This document shows, piece after piece, positions 63,539 through 64,000 of a stretch of DNA of 64,000 nt (position 1 is its first letter; each line of letters opens with the position of its first letter). The stretch covers positions 1 to 64,000 of the forward strand of contig JABFRU010000040.1 of NCBI GenBank assembly GCA_013140985.1, given 5' to 3'. Source of the DNA: Chitinophagaceae bacterium. Lineage in GTDB: Bacteria; Bacteroidota; Bacteroidia; Chitinophagales; Chitinophagaceae. Made by a program: the position numbers and the translations under genes. The notes under the pieces were generated by a model. That model did not search any database and was not told where the DNA came from. It saw only the letters and a program-made list of their open reading frames with translations.

Positions 63539-63644
63539 AAGTTCAAAAGTTTAATGGTTTAAGGTTGTATCTCCGAAAAAATAAAGCCTCCGCGAATAGC
63601 ATGATAACTTTTAAACTTTTGAACCATTAAACCTTTAAACCTCA
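63533..63644. repeat. 8-base two-arm array with matching unit order
   Basis: Left arm GTTTAAAA, GTTCAAAA, GTTTAATG, GTTTAAGG (63533-63564); right arm TTTTAAAC, TTTTGAAC, CATTAAAC, CTTTAAAC, CTCA (63609-63644). Each right unit is the reverse complement of the left unit with the same rank (one mismatch in the last), instead of the reversed order. It holds the stop codon of the preceding 84-aa gene and touches the stop of the coiled-coil gene. Confidence 0.8.
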
Positions 63645-63926
63645 CTCTCCCAGCATTGCAATACACTTGTCGATCTCTTTCAAATAGGTATTGATCTTTT
63701 TTTCGAATTCTTTTTTATCAGCCTCATTCATTTCACCGGTACCTAATTTCAGCACACTTACCTGTTGTTTTAATTCCTCTGCATTTTTTTGCTGGGCCGA
63801 CATTTTTTGTTGTGCGGAATCGAGTTCATCTTTCAGGCGAACATTTTCTTTTTGCATAATTGCATATTGCTTCAGTAATTGCTGAAGCTTATCTTGTATT
63901 CTTTTCAAATGTTGTTCTGTGTTCAA
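63642..63926 (-). CDS. Coiled-coil protein upstream of zapA
   Basis: 94 residues, all helical with heptad-like Leu/Lys/Glu/Gln spacing (LKRIQDKLQQLLKQYAIM ...). No signal or membrane segment. A small coiled-coil protein in this position relative to zapA and rny is a pattern I recall for Bacteroidota; it may help ZapA or FtsZ. ZapB-like in general shape only. Its stop TGA is fused to the 8-base array. Confidence 0.7.
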   Translation of the reverse strand: MNTEQHLKRIQDKLQQLLKQYAIMQKENVRLKDELDSAQQKMSAQQKNAEELKQQVSVLKLGTGEMNEADKKEFEKKINTYLKEIDKCIAMLGE

Positions 63927-63944
63927 TTCCCGTATGTTTAATTA

Positions 63945-63968
63945 CCCTTCGACAAACTCAGGGTGACA
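63945..63968. repeat. CCCTTCGACAAACTCAGGGTGACA element
   Basis: A dispersed-element-like sequence with an ACCCT/AGGGT hairpin, of the CCTTCGACAAGCTCAGG type I recall from many genomes. Single copy in this window, in the leader of the coiled-coil gene. Confidence 0.5.
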
Positions 63969-64000
63969 TTGTGATTATTTCCTGATTTCTGCCTGAAGGT

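Noticed and set aside
4807-63644. CRISPR array
   Set aside because: The tandem units are 7-9 bases with no spacers; they do not have the 25-40 base repeat-spacer layout, and no cas genes are present.

Overview
The window looks like chromosomal DNA of a Bacteroidota member, most likely of the Chitinophagaceae type. The lineage call is an inference from gene content and is not a database result. The supports are: two giant surface proteins with gliding-associated (type IX secretion, type B) C-terminal domains and SprB-like repeats; a bacterial geranylgeranylglyceryl-phosphate-synthase homologue; a stand-alone N-terminal transketolase half; two-component proteins of the propeller-sensor/NarL and LytS/LytTR kinds; weak Shine-Dalgarno sequences with several TTG starts; and -7 boxes of the TAnnTTTG form.

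Layout. 1-12.7 kb: housekeeping and metabolic genes on both strands (acyl-CoA dehydrogenase, cytochrome c, MsbA-like exporter, rbfA, FtsX/LolC-type permease, transketolase N half, WecA/MraY-type transferase, frr, DMT exporter, PPK2, mscL, scpA, OsmC). 12.7-18.5 kb, minus strand: secreted metalloprotease with a small partner, L,D-transpeptidase-like protein, outer-membrane barrel, dxs. 18.6-20.5 kb: LytS-type kinase and LytTR regulator. 20.5-33 kb, minus strand: one co-directional block that reads propeller sensor kinase, NarL regulator, a 955-residue trimeric-fibre-like adhesin with S74 chaperone, a FISUMP adhesin, a fibre-like secreted protein, an NHL protein and an unknown secreted protein. 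33-45.8 kb: GGGP synthase, lipoprotein, B12-dependent ribonucleotide reductase, two small unlisted genes, the protein-quality cluster clpX-clpP-clpP-tig, tRNA-Leu(UAG) and a bifunctional (p)ppGpp enzyme. 45.9-54.4 kb: two tandem paralogous SprB-repeat proteins. 54.6-64 kb: purA, an acidic protein, pabB, a lytic transglycosylase, gatA, tatA, rplS, a frameshifted rny, zapA and a coiled-coil protein.

Working together. The 20.5-33 kb block reads like a sensory module wired to its own surface-fibre output. The 38.9-43.3 kb block is a complete chaperone/protease cassette (trigger factor, two ClpP subunits, ClpX). The SprB-like pair would need a T9SS encoded elsewhere.

The most unusual signal is not a gene. 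Many spacers hold short tandem arrays with a strict 7-, 8- or 9-base period (different unit sequence at each site), usually as two facing arms that can fold back. These arrays repeatedly start exactly on, or one base into, the stop codon of the neighbouring gene, flank the tRNA on both sides, and in one case (nrdJ, 37421-37450) sit inside a coding sequence as an in-frame linker. They resemble in concept the heptameric STRRs of cyanobacteria but have a palindromic two-arm architecture.
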